From assembly GCA_037783545.1 (NCBI GenBank), contig JBBELK010000947.1, forward strand, positions 40,102 through 104,101: a stretch of 64,000 nucleotides of DNA, written 5' to 3'. This DNA comes from Henricia sp. BOLD:AAB3569 (Eukaryota > Echinodermata > Asteroidea > Spinulosida > Echinasteridae). Shown in pieces: positions 13,434 to 25,478 of the stretch (position 1 is the stretch's first letter; every line of letters begins with the position of its first letter). The notes beneath the pieces are model-generated. The model searched no databases, had not been told where the DNA came from, and saw only the letters and a list, made by a program, of their open reading frames with translations. Both the position numbers and the translations under genes were made by a program.

Positions 13434-13728
13434 GTGCGCAATATAGAGTGTTTGGAGCATGCAAAATTTGAAGTTCGTCGGATAATTTTTCGACCTCCAA
13501 ATTTGCCGACGTTTGGACCACACTTTGACCGAATTGCCGTGCCAAACTGGGGTGCGTCAACGACAGTCCGAAGGACTGAGCATGCGCACGAGTCAGGAGT
13601 ACACCAAAGAGGTGTGTACAGACAGCCACGGTTTGCGTGAGCAGTCAGGAAGCCTCAACCCCTTTTTCCCTAAACTTTGAAATTTCTCTGCCATTTCCCG
13701 GCGAAAGTCTGTCAATATTTTAGGACAA
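13434..13728 (+). repeat. Representative family A standard monomer, internal map
   Basis: This clean 295-bp copy serves as reference for internal landmarks. TGCGCA palindromes lie at 13,435-13,440 and 13,583-13,588, 148 bp apart; the next is 147 bp further, in the following unit. GTGCGCA at the start and TGCGCAC at mid-unit form a 7-bp inverted pair. A perfect 6-bp hairpin with a GAA loop lies at 13,564-13,578. GAGCATGC occurs twice, at 13,455-13,462 and 13,578-13,585. A pyrimidine-rich tract follows the CAGTCAGGAAGC block. I see no promoter, splice pattern or RNA polymerase III box that I would defend. Confidence 0.85.
13564..13578 (+). other. Short perfect hairpin in family A monomer (representative)
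   Basis: CAGTCC, loop GAA, GGACTG: a 6-bp perfect inverted repeat present once per standard A unit. R-type units have CAGTCT, leaving a T-G wobble at the inner pair. Family B has GAATGACTG, leaving a 5-bp stem with a 5-base loop. The structure is thus mostly kept, but a hairpin this short could be chance. Confidence 0.6.
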
Positions 13729-16700
13729 GTGCGCAATATAGAGTGTTTGGAGCATGCAAAATTTGAAGTTCGTCGGATAATTTTTCGACCTCCAAATTTG
13801 CCGACGTTTGGACCACACTTTGACCGAATTGCCGTGCCAAACTGGGGTGCGTCAACGACAGTCCGAAGGACTGAGCATGCGCACGAGTCAGGAGTACACC
13901 AAAGAGGTGTGTACAGACAGCCACGGTTTGCGTGAGCAGTCAGGAAGCCCCAACCCCTTTTTCCCTAAACTTTGAAATTTCTCTGCCATTTCCTGGCGAA
14001 AGTCTGTCAATATTTTAGGACAAGTGCGCAATATAGAGTGTTTGGAGCATGCAAAATTTGAAGTTCGTCGGATAATTTTTCGACCTCCAAATTTGCCGAC
14101 GTTTGGACCACACTTTGACCGAGTTGCCGTGCCAAACTGGGGTGCGTCAACGACAGTCTGAAGGACTGAGCATGCGCACGAGTCAGGAGTACACCAAAGA
14201 GGTGTGTACAGACAGCCACGGTTTGCGTGAACAGTCAGGAAGCCCCAACCCCTTTTTCCCTAAACTTTGAAATTTCTCTGCCATTTCCCGGCGAAAGTCT
14301 GTCAATATTTTAGGACAAGTGCGCAATATAGAGTGTTTGGAGCATGCAAAATTTGAAGTTCGTCGGATAATTTTTCGACCTCCAAATTTGCCGACGTTTG
14401 GACCACACTTTGACCGAATTGCCGTGCCAAACTGGGGTGCGTCAACGACAGTCCGAAGGACTGAGCATGCGCACGAGTCAGGAGTACACCAAAGAGGTGT
14501 GTACAGACAGCCACGGTTTGCGTGAGCAGTCAGGAAGCCTCAACCCCTTTTTCCCTAAACTTTGAAATTTCTCTGCCATTTCCTGGCGAAAGTCTGTCAA
14601 TATTTTAGGACAAGTGCGCAATATAGAGTGTTTGGAGCATGCAAAATTTGAAGTTCGTCGGATAATTGTTCGACCTCCAAATATGCCGACGTTTGGACCA
14701 CACTTTGACCGAATTGCCGTGCCAAACTGGGGTGCGCCAACGACAGTCCGAAGGACTGAGCATGCGCACGAGTCAGGAGTACACCAAATAGGTGTGTACA
14801 GACAGCCACGGTTTGCGTGTGCCATTTCCCGGCGAAAGTCTGTCAATTTGTTAGGACAAGTGCGCAATATAGAGTGTTTGGAGCATGCAAAATTTGAAGT
14901 TCGTCGGATAATTTTTCAACCTCAAAATTTGCCGACGTTTGGACCACACTTTGACCGAATTGCCGTGTCAAACTGGGGTGCGTCAACGACAGTCCGAAGG
15001 ACTGAGCACGCGCACGAGTCAGGAGTACACCAAAGAGGTGTGTACAGACAGCCACGGTTTGCGTGAGCAGTCAGGAAGCCCCAACCCCTTTTTCCCTAAA
15101 CTTTGAAATTTCTCTGCCATTTCCCGGCGAAAGTCTGTCAATATTTTAGGACAAGTGCGCAATATAGAGTGTTTGGAGCATGCACAATTTGAAGTTCGTC
15201 GGATAATTTTTCGACCTCCAAATTTGCCGACGTTTGGACCACACTTTGACCGAGTTGCCGTGCCAAACTGGGGTGCGTCAACGACAGTCTGAAGGACTGA
15301 GCATGCGCACGAGTCAGGAGTACACCAAAGAGGTGTGTACAGACAGCCACGGTTTGCGTGAACAGTCAGGAAGCCCCAACCCCTTTTTCCCTAAACTTTG
15401 AAATTTCTCTGCCATTTCCCGGCGAAAGTCTGTCAATATTTTAGGACAAGTGCGCAATATAGAGTGTTTGGAGCATGCAAAATTTGAAGTTCGTCGGATA
15501 ATTTTTCGACCTCCAAATTTGCCGACGTTTGGACCACACTTTGACCGAATTGCCGTGCCAAACTGGGGTGCGTCAACGACAGTCCGAAGGACTGAGCATG
15601 CGCACGAGTCAGGAGTACACCAAAGAGGTGTGTACAGACAGCCACGGTTTGCGTGAGCAGTCAGGAAGTCTCAACCCCTTTTTCCCTAAACTTTGAAATT
15701 TCTCTGCCATTTCCTGGCGAAAGTCTGTCAATATTTTAGGACAAGTGCGCAATATAGAGTGTTTGGAGCATGCAAAATTTGAAGTTCGTCGGATAATTGT
15801 TCGACCTCCAAATATGCCGACGTTTGGACCACACTTTGACCGAATTGCCGTGCCAAACTGGGGTGCGCCAACGACAGTCCGAAGGACTGAGCATGCGCAC
15901 GAGTCAGGAGTACACCAAATAGGTGTGTACAGACAGCCACGGTTTGCGTGAGCAGTCAGGAAGCCCCAACCCCTTTTTCCCTAAACTTTGAAATTTCTCT
16001 GCCATTTCCCGGCGAAAGTATGTCAATTTTTTAGGACAAGTGCGCAATATAGAGTGTTTGGAGCATGCAAAATTTGAAGTTCGTCGGATAATTTTTCAAC
16101 CTCAAAATTTGCCGACGTTTGGACCACACTTTGACCGAATTGCCGTGTCAAACTGGGGTGCGTCAACGACAGTCCGAAGGACTGAGCATGCGCACGAGTC
16201 AGGAGTACACCAAAGAGGTGTGTACAGACAGCCACGGTTTGCGTGAGCAGTCAGGAAGCCCCAACCCCTTTTTCCCTAAACTTTGAAATTTCTCTGCCAT
16301 TTCCCGGCGAAAGTCTGTCAATATTTTAGGACAAGTGCGCAATATAGAGTGTTTGGAGCATGCACAATTTGAAGTTCGTCGGATAATTTTTCGACCTCCA
16401 AATTTGCCGACGTTTGGACCACACTTTGACCGAGTTGCCGTGCCAAACTGGGGTGCGTCAACGACAGTCTGAAGGACTGAGCATGCGCACGAGTCAGGAG
16501 TACACCAAAGAGGTGTGTACAGACAGCCACGGTTTGCGTGAACAGTCAGGAAGCCCCAACCCCTTTTTCCCTAAACTTTGAAATTTCTCTGCCATTTCCC
16601 GGCGAAAGTCTGTCAATATTTTAGGACAAGTGCGCAATATAGAGTGTTTGGAGCATGCAAAATTTGAAGTTCGTCGGATAATTTTTCGACCTCCAAATTT

Positions 16701-16924
16701 GCCGACGTTTGGACCACACTTTGACCGAATTGCCGTGCCAAACTGGGGTGCGTCAACGACAGTCCGAAGGACTGAGCATGCGCACGAGTCAGGAGTACAC
16801 CAAAGAGGTGTGTACAGACAGCCACGGTTTGCGTGAGCAGTCAGGAAGCCTCAACCCCTTTTTCCCTAAACTTTGAAATTTCTCTGCCATTTCCCGGCGA
16901 AAGTCTGTCAATATTTTAGGACAA
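13729..16924 (+). repeat. Eleven-monomer block, copy 2 (3,196-bp period)
   Basis: Units at 13,729, 14,024, 14,319, 14,614 (shortened NM), 14,860, 15,155, 15,450, 15,745, 16,040, 16,335 and 16,630 repeat copy 1 unit for unit. They include the same 49-bp deletion (14,819/14,820) and the AGTATGTC marker (about 16,016). Scattered substitutions separate the copies, for example CAACATTTGCC in 11,664 against CAAAATTTGCC in 14,860, and ACTTTTACCG in 12,844 against ACTTTGACCG in 16,040. This copy overlaps the start of the 2,950-bp duplication described next. Confidence 0.92.
14614..14859 (+). repeat. NM monomer with the same 49-bp deletion, second copy
   Basis: A 246-bp unit whose junction at 14,819/14,820 is identical to that at 11,623/11,624. 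The two copies differ nearby: CCGGCAAAAGTCTGTCATTT in the first and CCGGCGAAAGTCTGTCAATT in the second. The deletion is therefore shared by descent, with point changes added since. Confidence 0.93.
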
Positions 16925-19284
16925 GTGCGCAATATAGAGTGTTTGGAGCATGCAAAATTTGAAGTTCGTCGGATAATTTTTCGACCTCCAAATTTGCCGA
17001 CGTTTGGACCACACTTTGACCGAATTGCCGTGCCAAACTGGGGTGCGTCAACGACAGTCCGAAGGACTGAGCATGCGCACGAGTCAGGAGTACACCAAAG
17101 AGGTGTGTACAGACAGCCACGGTTTGCGTGAGCAGTCAGGAAGCCTCAACCCCTTTTTCCCTAAACTTTGAAATTTCTCAGCCATTTCCCGGCGAAAGTC
17201 TGTCAATATTTTAGGACAAGTGCGCAATATAGAGTGTTTGGAGCATGCAAAATTTGAAGTTCGTCGGATAATTTTTCGACCTCCAAATTTGCCGACGTTT
17301 GGACCACACTTTGACCGAATTGCCGTGCCAAACTGGGGTGCGTCAACGACAGTCCGAAGGACTGAGCATACGCACGAGTCAGGAGTACACCAAAGAGGTG
17401 TGTACAGACAGCCACGGTTTGCGTGAGCAGTCAGGAAGCCTCAACCCCTTTTTCCCTAAACTTTGAAATTTCTCTGCCATTTCCTGGCGAAAGTCTGTCA
17501 ATATTTTAGGACAAGTGCGCAATATAGAGTGTTTGGAGCATGCAAAATTTGAAGTTCGTCGGATAATTGTTCGACCTCCAAATATGCCGACGTTTGGACC
17601 ACACTTTGACCGAATTGCCGTGCCAAACTGGGGTGCGCCAACGACAGTCCGAAGGACTGAGCATGCGCACGAGTCAGGAGTACACCAAATAGGTGTGTAC
17701 AGACAGCCACGGTTTGCGTGAGCAGTCAGGAAGCCCCAACCCCTTTTTCCCTAAACTTTGAAATTTCTCTGCCATTTCCCGGCGAAAGTCTGTCAATTTT
17801 TTAGGACAAGTGCGCAATATAGAGTGTTTGGAGCATGCAAAATTTGAAGTTCGTCGGATAATTTTTCAACCTCAAAATTTGTCGACGTTTGGACCACACT
17901 TTGACCGAATTGCCGTGTCAAACTGGGGTGCGTCAACGACAGTCCGAAGGACTGAGCATGCGCACGAGTCAGGAGTACACCAAAGAGGTGTGTACAGACA
18001 GCCACGGTTTGCGTGAGCAGTCAGGAAGCCCCAACCCCTTTTTCCCTAAACTTTGAAATTTCTCTGCCATTTCCCGGCGAAAGTCTGTCAATATTTTAGG
18101 ACAAGTGCGCAATATAGAGTGTTTGGAGCATGCACAATTTGAAGTTCGTCGGATAATTTTTCGACCTCCAAATTTGCCGACGTTTGGACCACACTTTGAC
18201 CGAGTTGCCGTGCCAAACTGGGGTGCGTCAACGACAGTCTGAAGGACTGAGCATGCGCACGAGTCAGGAGTACACCAAAGAGGTGTGTACAGACAGCCAC
18301 GGTTTGCGTGAACAGTCAGGAAGCCCCAACCCCTTTTTCCCTAAACTTTGAAATTTCTCTGCCATTTCCTGGCGAAAGTCTGTCAATATTTTAGGACAAG
18401 TGCGCAATATAGAGTGTTTGGAGAATGCAAAATTTGAAGTTCGTCGGATAATTGTTCGACCTCCAAATATGCCGACGTTTGGACCACACTTTGACCGAAT
18501 TGCCGTGCCAAACTGGGGTGCGCCAACGACAGTCCGAAGGACTGAGCATGCGCACGAGTCAGGAGTACACCAAATAGGTGTGTACAGACAGCCACGGTTT
18601 GCGTGAGCAGTCAGGAAGCCCCAACCCCTTTTTCCCTAAACTTTGAAATTTCTCTGCCATTTCCCGGCGAAAGTCTGTCAATTTTTTAGGACAAGTGCGC
18701 AATATAGAGTGTTTGGAGCATGCAAAATTTGAAGTTCGTCGGATAATTTTTCAACCTCAAAATTTGCCGACGTTTGGACCACACTTTGACCGAATTGCCG
18801 TGTCAAACTGGGGTGCGTCAACGACAGTCCGAAGGACTGAGCATGCGCACGAGTCAGGAGTACACCAAAGAGGTGTGTACAGACAGCCACGGTTTGCGTG
18901 AGCAGTCAGGAAGCCCCAACCCCTTTTTCCCTAAACTTTGAAATTTCTCTGCCATTTCCCGGCGAAAGTCTGCCAATATTTTAGGACAAGTGCGCAATAT
19001 AGAGTGTTTGGAGCATGTAAAATTTGAAGTTCGTCGGATAATTTTTCGACCTCCAAATTTGCCGACGTTTGGACCACACTTTGACCGAATTGCCGTGCCA
19101 AACTGGGGTGCGTCAACGACAGTCCGAAGGACTGAGCATGCGCACGAGTCAGGAGTACATCAAAGAGGTGTGTACAGACAGCCACGGTTTGCGTGAGCAG
19201 TCAGGAAGCCCCAACCCCTTTTTCCCTAAACTTTGAAATTTCTCTGCCATTTCCCGGCGAAAGTCTGTCAATATTTTAGGACAA
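16335..19284 (+). repeat. Ten-monomer block, copy 1 (2,950-bp period)
   Basis: Unit order is R, standard, standard, standard, NM, QP, R, NM, QP, V, at starts 16,335 to 18,990, each exactly 295 bp. Private markers repeated exactly 2,950 bp later are GAGCATACGCAC (about 17,369), TTTGTCGACG (about 17,881) and GAGCATGTAA (about 19,011). The two copies differ at only a handful of sites that I found: GAGAATGC at 18,421 against GAGCATGC at 21,371, TCTCAGCC against TCTCTGCC, GCCGACG against GTCGACG in the third unit, and CTTTGAAATT against CTTTAAAATT near 21,890. Confidence 0.94.
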
Positions 19285-22234
19285 GTGCGCAATATAGAGT
19301 GTTTGGAGCATGCACAATTTGAAGTTCGTCGGATAATTTTTCGACCTCCAAATTTGCCGACGTTTGGACCACACTTTGACCGAGTTGCCGTGCCAAACTG
19401 GGGTGCGTCAACGACAGTCTGAAGGACTGAGCATGCGCACGAGTCAGGAGTACACCAAAGAGGTGTGTACAGACAGCCACGGTTTGCGTGAACAGTCAGG
19501 AAGCCCCAACCCCTTTTTCCCTAAACTTTGAAATTTCTCTGCCATTTCCCGGCGAAAGTCTGTCAATATTTTAGGACAAGTGCGCAATATAGAGTGTTTG
19601 GAGCATGCAAAATTTGAAGTTCGTCGGATAATTTTTCGACCTCCAAATTTGCCGACGTTTGGACCACACTTTGACCGAATTGCCGTGCCAAACTGGGGTG
19701 CGTCAACGACAGTCCGAAGGACTGAGCATGCGCACGAGTCAGGAGTACACCAAAGAGGTGTGTACAGACAGCCACGGTTTGCGTGAGCAGTCAGGAAGCC
19801 TCAACCCCTTTTTCCCTAAACTTTGAAATTTCTCTGCCATTTCCCGGCGAAAGTCTGTCAATATTTTAGGACAAGTGCGCAATATAGAGTGTTTGGAGCA
19901 TGCAAAATTTGAAGTTCGTCGGATAATTTTTCGACCTCCAAATTTGTCGACGTTTGGACCACACTTTGACCGAATTGCCGTGCCAAACTGGGGTGCGTCA
20001 ACGACAGTCCGAAGGACTGAGCATGCGCACGAGTCAGGAGTACACCAAAGAGGTGTGTACAGACAGCCACGGTTTGCGTGAGCAGTCAGGAAGCCTCAAC
20101 CCCTTTTTCCCTAAACTTTGAAATTTCTCTGCCATTTCCCGGCGAAAGTCTGTCAATATTTTAGGACAAGTGCGCAATATAGAGTGTTTGGAGCATGCAA
20201 AATTTGAAGTTCGTCGGATAATTTTTCGACCTCCAAATTTGCCGACGTTTGGACCACACTTTGACCGAATTGCCGTGCCAAACTGGGGTGCGTCAACGAC
20301 AGTCCGAAGGACTGAGCATACGCACGAGTCAGGAGTACACCAAAGAGGTGTGTACAGACAGCCACGGTTTGCGTGAGCAGTCAGGAAGCCTCAACCCCTT
20401 TTTCCCTAAACTTTGAAATTTCTCTGCCATTTCCTGGCGAAAGTCTGTCAATATTTTAGGACAAGTGCGCAATATAGAGTGTTTGGAGCATGCAAAATTT
20501 GAAGTTCGTCGGATAATTGTTCGACCTCCAAATATGCCGACGTTTGGACCACACTTTGACCGAATTGCCGTGCCAAACTGGGGTGCGCCAACGACAGTCC
20601 GAAGGACTGAGCATGCGCACGAGTCAGGAGTACACCAAATAGGTGTGTACAGACAGCCACGGTTTGCGTGAGCAGTCAGGAAGCCCCAACCCCTTTTTCC
20701 CTAAACTTTGAAATTTCTCTGCCATTTCCCGGCGAAAGTCTGTCAATTTTTTAGGACAAGTGCGCAATATAGAGTGTTTGGAGCATGCAAAATTTGAAGT
20801 TCGTCGGATAATTTTTCAACCTCAAAATTTGTCGACGTTTGGACCACACTTTGACCGAATTGCCGTGTCAAACTGGGGTGCGTCAACGACAGTCCGAAGG
20901 ACTGAGCATGCGCACGAGTCAGGAGTACACCAAAGAGGTGTGTACAGACAGCCACGGTTTGCGTGAGCAGTCAGGAAGCCCCAACCCCTTTTTCCCTAAA
21001 CTTTGAAATTTCTCTGCCATTTCCCGGCGAAAGTCTGTCAATATTTTAGGACAAGTGCGCAATATAGAGTGTTTGGAGCATGCACAATTTGAAGTTCGTC
21101 GGATAATTTTTCGACCTCCAAATTTGCCGACGTTTGGACCACACTTTGACCGAGTTGCCGTGCCAAACTGGGGTGCGTCAACGACAGTCTGAAGGACTGA
21201 GCATGCGCACGAGTCAGGAGTACACCAAAGAGGTGTGTACAGACAGCCACGGTTTGCGTGAACAGTCAGGAAGCCCCAACCCCTTTTTCCCTAAACTTTG
21301 AAATTTCTCTGCCATTTCCTGGCGAAAGTCTGTCAATATTTTAGGACAAGTGCGCAATATAGAGTGTTTGGAGCATGCAAAATTTGAAGTTCGTCGGATA
21401 ATTGTTCGACCTCCAAATATGCCGACGTTTGGACCACACTTTGACCGAATTGCCGTGCCAAACTGGGGTGCGCCAACGACAGTCCGAAGGACTGAGCATG
21501 CGCACGAGTCAGGAGTACACCAAATAGGTGTGTACAGACAGCCACGGTTTGCGTGAGCAGTCAGGAAGCCCCAACCCCTTTTTCCCTAAACTTTGAAATT
21601 TCTCTGCCATTTCCCGGCGAAAGTCTGTCAATTTTTTAGGACAAGTGCGCAATATAGAGTGTTTGGAGCATGCAAAATTTGAAGTTCGTCGGATAATTTT
21701 TCAACCTCAAAATTTGCCGACGTTTGGACCACACTTTGACCGAATTGCCGTGTCAAACTGGGGTGCGTCAACGACAGTCCGAAGGACTGAGCATGCGCAC
21801 GAGTCAGGAGTACACCAAAGAGGTGTGTACAGACAGCCACGGTTTGCGTGAGCAGTCAGGAAGCCCCAACCCCTTTTTCCCTAAACTTTAAAATTTCTCT
21901 GCCATTTCCCGGCGAAAGTCTGCCAATATTTTAGGACAAGTGCGCAATATAGAGTGTTTGGAGCATGTAAAATTTGAAGTTCGTCGGATAATTTTTCGAC
22001 CTCCAAATTTGCCGACGTTTGGACCACACTTTGACCGAATTGCCGTGCCAAACTGGGGTGCGTCAACGACAGTCCGAAGGACTGAGCATGCGCACGAGTC
22101 AGGAGTACATCAAAGAGGTGTGTACAGACAGCCACGGTTTGCGTGAGCAGTCAGGAAGCCCCAACCCCTTTTTCCCTAAACTTTGAAATTTTTCTGCCAT
22201 TTCCCGGCGAAAGTCTGTCAATTTTTGAGGACAA
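19285..22234 (+). repeat. Ten-monomer block, copy 2 (2,950-bp period)
   Basis: Units at 19,285 to 21,940 repeat the preceding ten units with the same order, lengths and private variants. The near-identity suggests the most recent large duplication in family A. The alternative is an assembler walking the same sequence twice, which read depth would reveal. Confidence 0.94.
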
Positions 22235-25200
22235 GTGCGCAATATAGAGTGTTTGGAGCATGCAAAATTTGAAGTTCGTCGGATAATTTTTCAACCTCCA
22301 AATTTGCCGACGTTTGGACCACACTTTGACCGAATTGCCGTGCCAAACTGGGGTGCGTCAACGACAGTCTGAAGGACTGAGCATACGCACGAGTCAGGAG
22401 TACACCAAAGAGGTGTGTACAGACAGCCACGGTTTGCGTGAGCAGTCAGGAAGCCCCAACCTCTTTTCCCCTAAACTTTGACATTTCTCTGCCATTTCCC
22501 GGCGAAAGTCTGTCAATTTTTTAGGACAAGTGCGCAATATAGAGTGTTTGGAGCATGCAAAATTTGAAGTTCGTTGGATAATTTTTCGACCTCCAAATTT
22601 GCCGACGTTTGGACCACACTTTGACCGAATTGCCGTGCCAAACTGGGGTGCGTCAACGACAGTCCGAAGGACTGAGCATGCGCACGAGTCAGGAGTACAC
22701 CAAAGAGGTGTGTACAGACAGCCACGGTTTGCGTGAGCAGTCAGGAAGCCCCAACTCCTTTTTCCCTAAACTTTGAAATTTCTCTGCCATTTCCCGGCGA
22801 AAGTCTGTCAATATTTTAGGACAAGTGCGCAATATAGAGTGTTTGGAGCATGCAAAATTTGAAGTTCGTCGGATAATTTTTCGACCTCCAAATTTGCCGA
22901 CGTTTGGACCACACTTTGACCGAATTGCCGTGCCAAACTGGGGTGCGTCAACGACAGTCCGAAGGACTCAGCATGCGCACGAGTCAGGAGTACATCAAAG
23001 AGGTGTGTACAGACAGCCACGGATTGCGTGAGCAGTCAGGAAGCCCCAACCCCTTTTCCCCTAAACTTTGAAATTTCTCTGCCATTTCCCGGCGAAAGTC
23101 TGTCAATTTTTGAGGACAAGTGCGCAATATAGAGTGTTTGGAGCATGCAAAATTTGAAGTTCGTCGGATAATTTTTCGACCTCCAAATTTGCCGACGTTT
23201 GGACCACACTTTGACCGAATTGCCGTGCCAAACTGGGGTGCGTCAACGACAGTCTGAAGGACTGAGCATGCGCACGAGTCAGGAGTACACCAAAGAGGTG
23301 TGTACAGACAGCCACGGTTTGCGTGAGCAGTCAGGAAGCCCCAACCCCTTTTTCCCTAAACTTTGAAATTTCTCTGCCATTTCCCGGCGAAAGTCTGTCA
23401 ATTTTTGAGGACAAGTGCGCAATATAGAGTGTTTGGAGCATTCAAAATTTGAAGTTCGTCGGATAATTTTTCGACCTCCAAATTTGCCGACGTTTGGACC
23501 ACACTTTGACCGAATTGCCGTGCCAAACTGGGGTGCGTCAACGACAGTCCGAAGGACTGAGCATGCGCACGAGTCAGGAGTACATCAAAGAGGTGTGTAC
23601 AGACAGCCACGGTTTGCGTGAGCAGTCAGGAAGCCCCAACCCCTTTGTCCCTAAACTTTGAAATTTCTCTGCCATTTCCCGGCGAAAGTCTGTCAATTTT
23701 TGAGGACAAGTGCGCAATATAGAGTGTTTGGAGCATGCAAAATTTGAAGTTCGTCGGATAATTTTTCGACCTCCAAATTTGCCTACGTTTGGACCACACT
23801 TTGACCGAATTGCCGTGCCAAACTGGGGTGCGTCAACGACAGTCTGAAGGACTGAGCATGCGCACGAGTCAGGAGTACACCAAAGAGGTGTGTACAGACA
23901 GCCACGGTTTGCGTGAGCAGTCAGGAAGCCCCAACCCCTTTTTCCCTAAACTTTGAAATTTCTCTGCCATTTCCCGGCGAAAGTCTGTCAATTGTTGAGG
24001 ACAAGTGCGCAATATAGAGTGTTTGGAGCATGCAAAATTTGAAGTTCGTCGGATAATTTTTCGACCTCCAAATTTTCCGACGTTTGGACCACACTTTGAC
24101 CGAATTGCCGTGCCAAACTGGGGTGCGTCAACGACAGTCCGAAGGACTGAGCATGCGCACGAGTCAGGAGTACATCAAAGAGGTGTGTACAGACAGCCAC
24201 GGTTTGCGTGAGCAGTCAGGAAGCCCCAACTCCTTTTTCCCTAAACTTTGAAATTTATCTGCCATTTCCCGGCGAAAGTCTGTCAATATTTTAGGACAAG
24301 TGCGCAATATAGAGTGTTTGGAGCATGCAAAATTTGAAGTTCGTCGGATAATTTTTCGACCTCCAAATTTGCCGACGTTTGGACCACACTTTTACCGAAT
24401 TGCCGTGCCAAACTGGGGTGCGTCAACGACAGTCCGAAGGACTGAGCATGCGCACGAGTCAGGAGTACATCAAAGAGGTGTGTACAGACAGCCACGGTTT
24501 ACGTGAGCAGTCAGGAAGCCCCAACCCCTTTTTCCCTAAACTTTGAAATTTCTCTGCCATTTCCCGGCGAAAGTCTGTCAATTTTTTAGAACAAGTGCGC
24601 AATATAGAGTGTTTGGAGCATGCAAAATTTGAAGTTCGTCGGAAAATGTTTCGACCTCCAAATTTGCCGACGTTTGGACCACACTTTGACCGAATTGCCG
24701 TGCCAAACTGGGGTGCGCCAACGACAGTCCGAAGGACTGAGCATGCGCACGAGTCAGGAGTACACCAAAGAGGTGTGTACAGACAGCCACGGTTTGCGTG
24801 AGCAGTCAGGAAGCCCAAACCCTTTTTCCCTAAACTTTGAAATTTCTCTGCCATTTCCCGGCGAAAGTTTGTCAATTTTTTAGGACAAGTGCGCAATATA
24901 GAGTGTTTGGAGCATGCAAAATTTGAAGTTCGTTGGATAATTTTTCGACCTCAAAATTTGCCGACGTTTGGACCACACTTTGACCGAATTGCCGTGCCAA
25001 ACTGGGGTGCGTCAACGACAGTCCGAAGGACTGAGCATGCGCACGAGTCAGGAGTACACCAAAGAGGTGTGTACAGACAGCCACGGTTTGCGTGAGCAGT
25101 CAGGAAGCCCCAACCCCTTTTTCCCTAAACTTTGAAATTTCTCTGCCATTTCCCGGCGAAAGTCTGTCAATATTTTAGGACAAGTGCGCAATATAGAGTG

Positions 25201-25478
25201 TTTGGAGCATGCAAAATTTGAAGTTCGTCGGATAATTTTTCGACCTCCAAATTTGCCGACGTTTGGACCACACTTTGACCGAATTGCCGTGCCAAACTGG
25301 GGTGCGTCAACGACAGTCCGAAGGACTGAGCATGCGCACGAGTCAGGAGTACATCAAAGAGTTGTGTACAGACAGCCACGGTTTGCGTGAGCAGTCAGGA
25401 AGCCCCAACCCCTTTTTCCCTAAACTTTGAAATTTCTCTGCCATTTCCCGGCGAAAGTCTGTCAATATTTTAGGACAA
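22235..25478 (+). repeat. Family A block with many private variants
   Basis: Eleven units at 22,235 to 25,184. From 23,120 to 24,299 two forms alternate: one with GTCTGAAGG and GTACACC, the other with GTCCGAAGG and GTACATC. This suggests a 590-bp dimer. Several units end in TTTTTGAGGACAA rather than TATTTTAGGACAA. The 22,825 unit has GGACTCAGC and CGGATTGCG, both found again in the 29,018 and 35,824 units. The CCCTTTGTCCC variant near 23,643 recurs near 29,835. The block 21,350-23,709 therefore has a second copy at 27,839-29,901 lacking the 22,530 unit. Confidence 0.85.

Larger units (their letters stand above)
10533..13728 (+). repeat. Eleven-monomer block, copy 1 (3,196-bp period)
   Basis: Order of units: standard (10,533), R-like (10,828), standard (11,123), NM (11,418, shortened), QP (11,664), R (11,959), standard (12,254), NM (12,549), QP (12,844), R (13,139), standard (13,434). 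The following 3,196 bp repeat this order. The period is 11 x 295 minus 49 because the first NM unit has lost 49 bp at 11,623/11,624. A second shared marker is AGTATGTCAATTTTTT at about 12,821. Confidence 0.92.

Noticed and set aside
13578..13590. NRF-1-like promoter site from GCATGCGCA
   Set aside because: It matches only part of the GCGCATGCGC-type consensus, occurs in every unit, and no gene or initiation signal is nearby.
13434..13728. CENP-B box, from TTCGTCGGA in each monomer
   Set aside because: TTCG-N4-A fits the first half of the known box, but the required CGGG is ATTT in both families. No other site on either strand that I examined fits.
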